Positions 62,344-64,000 of a stretch of 64,000 nucleotides of DNA are shown here, piece by piece; the first letter of the stretch is position 1, and each line of letters starts with the position of its first letter. This DNA is from Casuarius casuarius. Taxonomy: Eukaryota; Chordata; Aves; Casuariiformes; Casuariidae. The stretch spans positions 7,252,580 through 7,316,579 of the forward strand of contig PTFA01000024.1 in NCBI GenBank assembly GCA_003342895.1, written 5' to 3'. The translations under genes were made by a program, and so were the position numbers. The notes under the pieces are model-generated. The model saw nothing but the letters and a program-made list of their open reading frames with translations, was not told where the DNA came from and made no database searches.

Positions 62344-63465
62344 ATTAAGCCATAATTTGGGGTCAGGATAGTTTATAGTCTCTACCATAAACAAAGAGTT
62401 GCTTTTCTTGGTGGAAAGGTAATGAGAAATGTCCTCTTCCACAAAAAGTGTGGAAAAATTCAACCTTTATTTCCCCTCTCACACAAGCCTAGTTCCTCTG
62501 ACTTGCGTGGAATCACTCCTAAATTAAACTGGGATAAATGCACAAAAACTGAGACCTCTTGCTACAGATGCCTTCTCCCACTACAGCTCAGAAAAGAATG
62601 GGAAAATTTTTAGACCAGTTTCTGAATCTGATTCTCCTGATTTCATTGCTACCCTCAAACAGTTGAATCTATAGTGTAAAGCTACTGCAGGCAAGAAGAA
62701 AATCAGGCTCAGGTGGATTTGACTGTCACGCAGCAACAGCTGTGGACTAGAAATGATATTCGAAATTGCTGTCCACTCCTACTGGTATTTCTGCTCTTTC
62801 TGATGCCAAAGAAGTGTTTTTACTGCATGAAGGTAAATGACTTTTCTTGGAGAGCCCTGCACATTTCTCCCGGTAACTATGGCTACATGTGAGCCGAGCT
62901 GCGGCGGTGCCATGTCCCTCGCGCCTTGGTCACCGAGCCACTCTCATCAGGACAAGCCGCTATCACCGCATCCTCCCCCTGCCCGCAGAGGCAGCCGGTG
63001 CGTGCCCCGAAGGGTAGGAGGTACCCCGGACACAGCTGGGTTCAAGAGCTTGGTCCCAGTTTAGGGTAACTAAACTGTGGCTGGGCATGGCCAGCTCTGA
63101 TTTTTATCTCCATTTTGGAAGAAACTCCAAGCAACGGTTCCTGTATCAATTCTTCTCATTCTTCATTGTTACCTACATCTGACACTGGCGTCGCTGGCAG
63201 GGACCTTGCTGGAGCTTTTCTGCCGGGAAGGCCAGTGGCATGCTGTAAAGGAGCCCTGGTAAAAGGAGATCAGGCTCCCACCTCTCCCTGTGCCAGCAGC
63301 ATTCGCCAAACTTGACTATTGGACCATGTAAAGAAGGATGCACTAACAACATTAACAAGATGGGAGATGACCTCAGTTTTTGTCACCTAGCTATGTTCAT
63401 GTGTGTATGTATCATAAAAATGGACTAAGTAGATTGAGGAGAACAAATATGTTACGAGTTTTCAT

Positions 63466-63471
63466 AATAAA
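63466..63471 (+). terminator. SLC28A3: Polyadenylation signal AATAAA (proximal)
   Basis: Canonical hexamer 1.12 kb after the stop codon, followed by a T-rich string (CTATTTTTGAGG). Confidence 0.6.
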
Positions 63472-63502
63472 CCTAATGTCTATTTTTGAGGCCTGTCTGA
63501 TG

Positions 63503-63508
63503 AATAAA
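63503..63508 (+). terminator. SLC28A3: Polyadenylation signal AATAAA (distal)
   Basis: A second canonical hexamer 37 nt downstream of the first, with a GT/T-rich element (TATTTTGTTTTAGGTTTTAG) 40-60 nt further on, which fits a cleavage-stimulating downstream element. Confidence 0.65.
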
Positions 63509-63525
63509 GTGCTAATTACCCCATG

Positions 63526-64000
63526 TTGAGAACTTCCATTAAAAAGGAAAGTATTTTGTTTTAGGTTTTAGCCCTTTCATGGACTCCAGAACCAAAAACT
63601 TGTATGTGGCTTGTTTTCTTCAAAAGATTATGGTATGTATTCCTATCTTATGGCATTGTCAATGCCAAAGGTTTTTTTAAAAAAGCTAAGAACTGAAGTA
63701 CAGAAATGACAGGAAATCCTGACATACCCTCCCAAATATAACTTGTACAGATGGAGATGAAGCAACCTATTCTGACAAAATAGTAACTAAGTTTTCATCC
63801 TTTCATCTAACTATTGCAGAATCTGTTCTGGGAAATCTTGGTTAAGAAACTTAGACAGCTGCCAGCACAGCTGTTTTAGAGGGATATTGATTCAGACTGA
63901 TAGTAAAAGATGCTAGTTTCTTGTAAAGCTCAGTTTATGAGCTAAATTCTCAAAAAAGAAAAAAAAAAGAAGTAATTATAAATGCCAATATTGCTACTGC
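63526..64000. other. 3' flank, no gene recognised
   Basis: AT-rich DNA after the inferred polyadenylation site, with an A-rich stretch near 63951-63969. Nothing else seen. Confidence 0.7.

Larger units (their letters stand above)
62344..63525 (+). other. SLC28A3: SLC28A3 3' untranslated region
   Basis: About 1.2 kb from the stop to just after the second AATAAA. It contains an unexpectedly CpG-dense block at about 62890-63030. Open frames inside it are unrecognised. The 3' boundary is inferred from the polyadenylation signals. Confidence 0.6.

Noticed and set aside
1..64000. CRISPR arrays, operons, prophage, toxin-antitoxin or other prokaryotic systems
   Set aside because: No regularly spaced repeats and no clusters of adjacent long open frames. 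The spliced vertebrate gene fills the coding content of the window.

Overview
The window is a stretch of bird-like vertebrate nuclear DNA. It is AT-rich and repeat-poor, the exons are short and bounded by GT...AG introns, and intron 1 holds a 3'-end relic of a CR1 LINE, the main avian retroposon. There is no prokaryotic gene organisation and no sign of a phage, plasmid, CRISPR array or intact virus. Two bases are unresolved (N at 8015 and 50455).

One protein-coding gene could be established: a complete plus-strand SLC28A3, which encodes the concentrative nucleoside transporter CNT3. I assembled 18 coding exons between 21631 and 62343. All junctions are GT-AG, phases agree throughout, and the product is 684 residues (human CNT3 is 691 as recalled). 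The start (MELKETA...), the CNT3-type GNIFVGQTES motif, the NEFVAY family signature and the [10 protein letters not shown] motif identify it. From about residue 81 to 610 the numbering runs in register with human CNT3, so E343, E519, N565, S568 and C602 fall at the human positions.

Layout: 1 to about 21.1 kb is 5' flank with no recognisable gene. It holds simple repeats, three short palindromes, a CpG-dense patch near 10.2-10.4 kb and purine-rich tracts. About 21.1-21.69 kb holds a possible TATA box and the first coding exon. Introns 1-17 fill most of 21.7-62.2 kb. They contain a CR1 tail, a tRNA-derived SINE-like relic, a diverged 147-bp tandem duplication in intron 7 and a CpG-dense patch just before exon 3. 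The stop codon is at 62341-62343. A 3' UTR of about 1.2 kb ends near two AATAAA signals (63466 and 63503), followed by about 0.5 kb of 3' flank.

Nothing here looks like a new multi-gene system. The observations most worth checking are a 15-bp tandem duplication that copies the exon 17 splice donor and predicts a five-residue in-frame isoform, loss of the methionine that starts the human ER-retained CNT3 isoform, and the CpG patch immediately upstream of exon 3.
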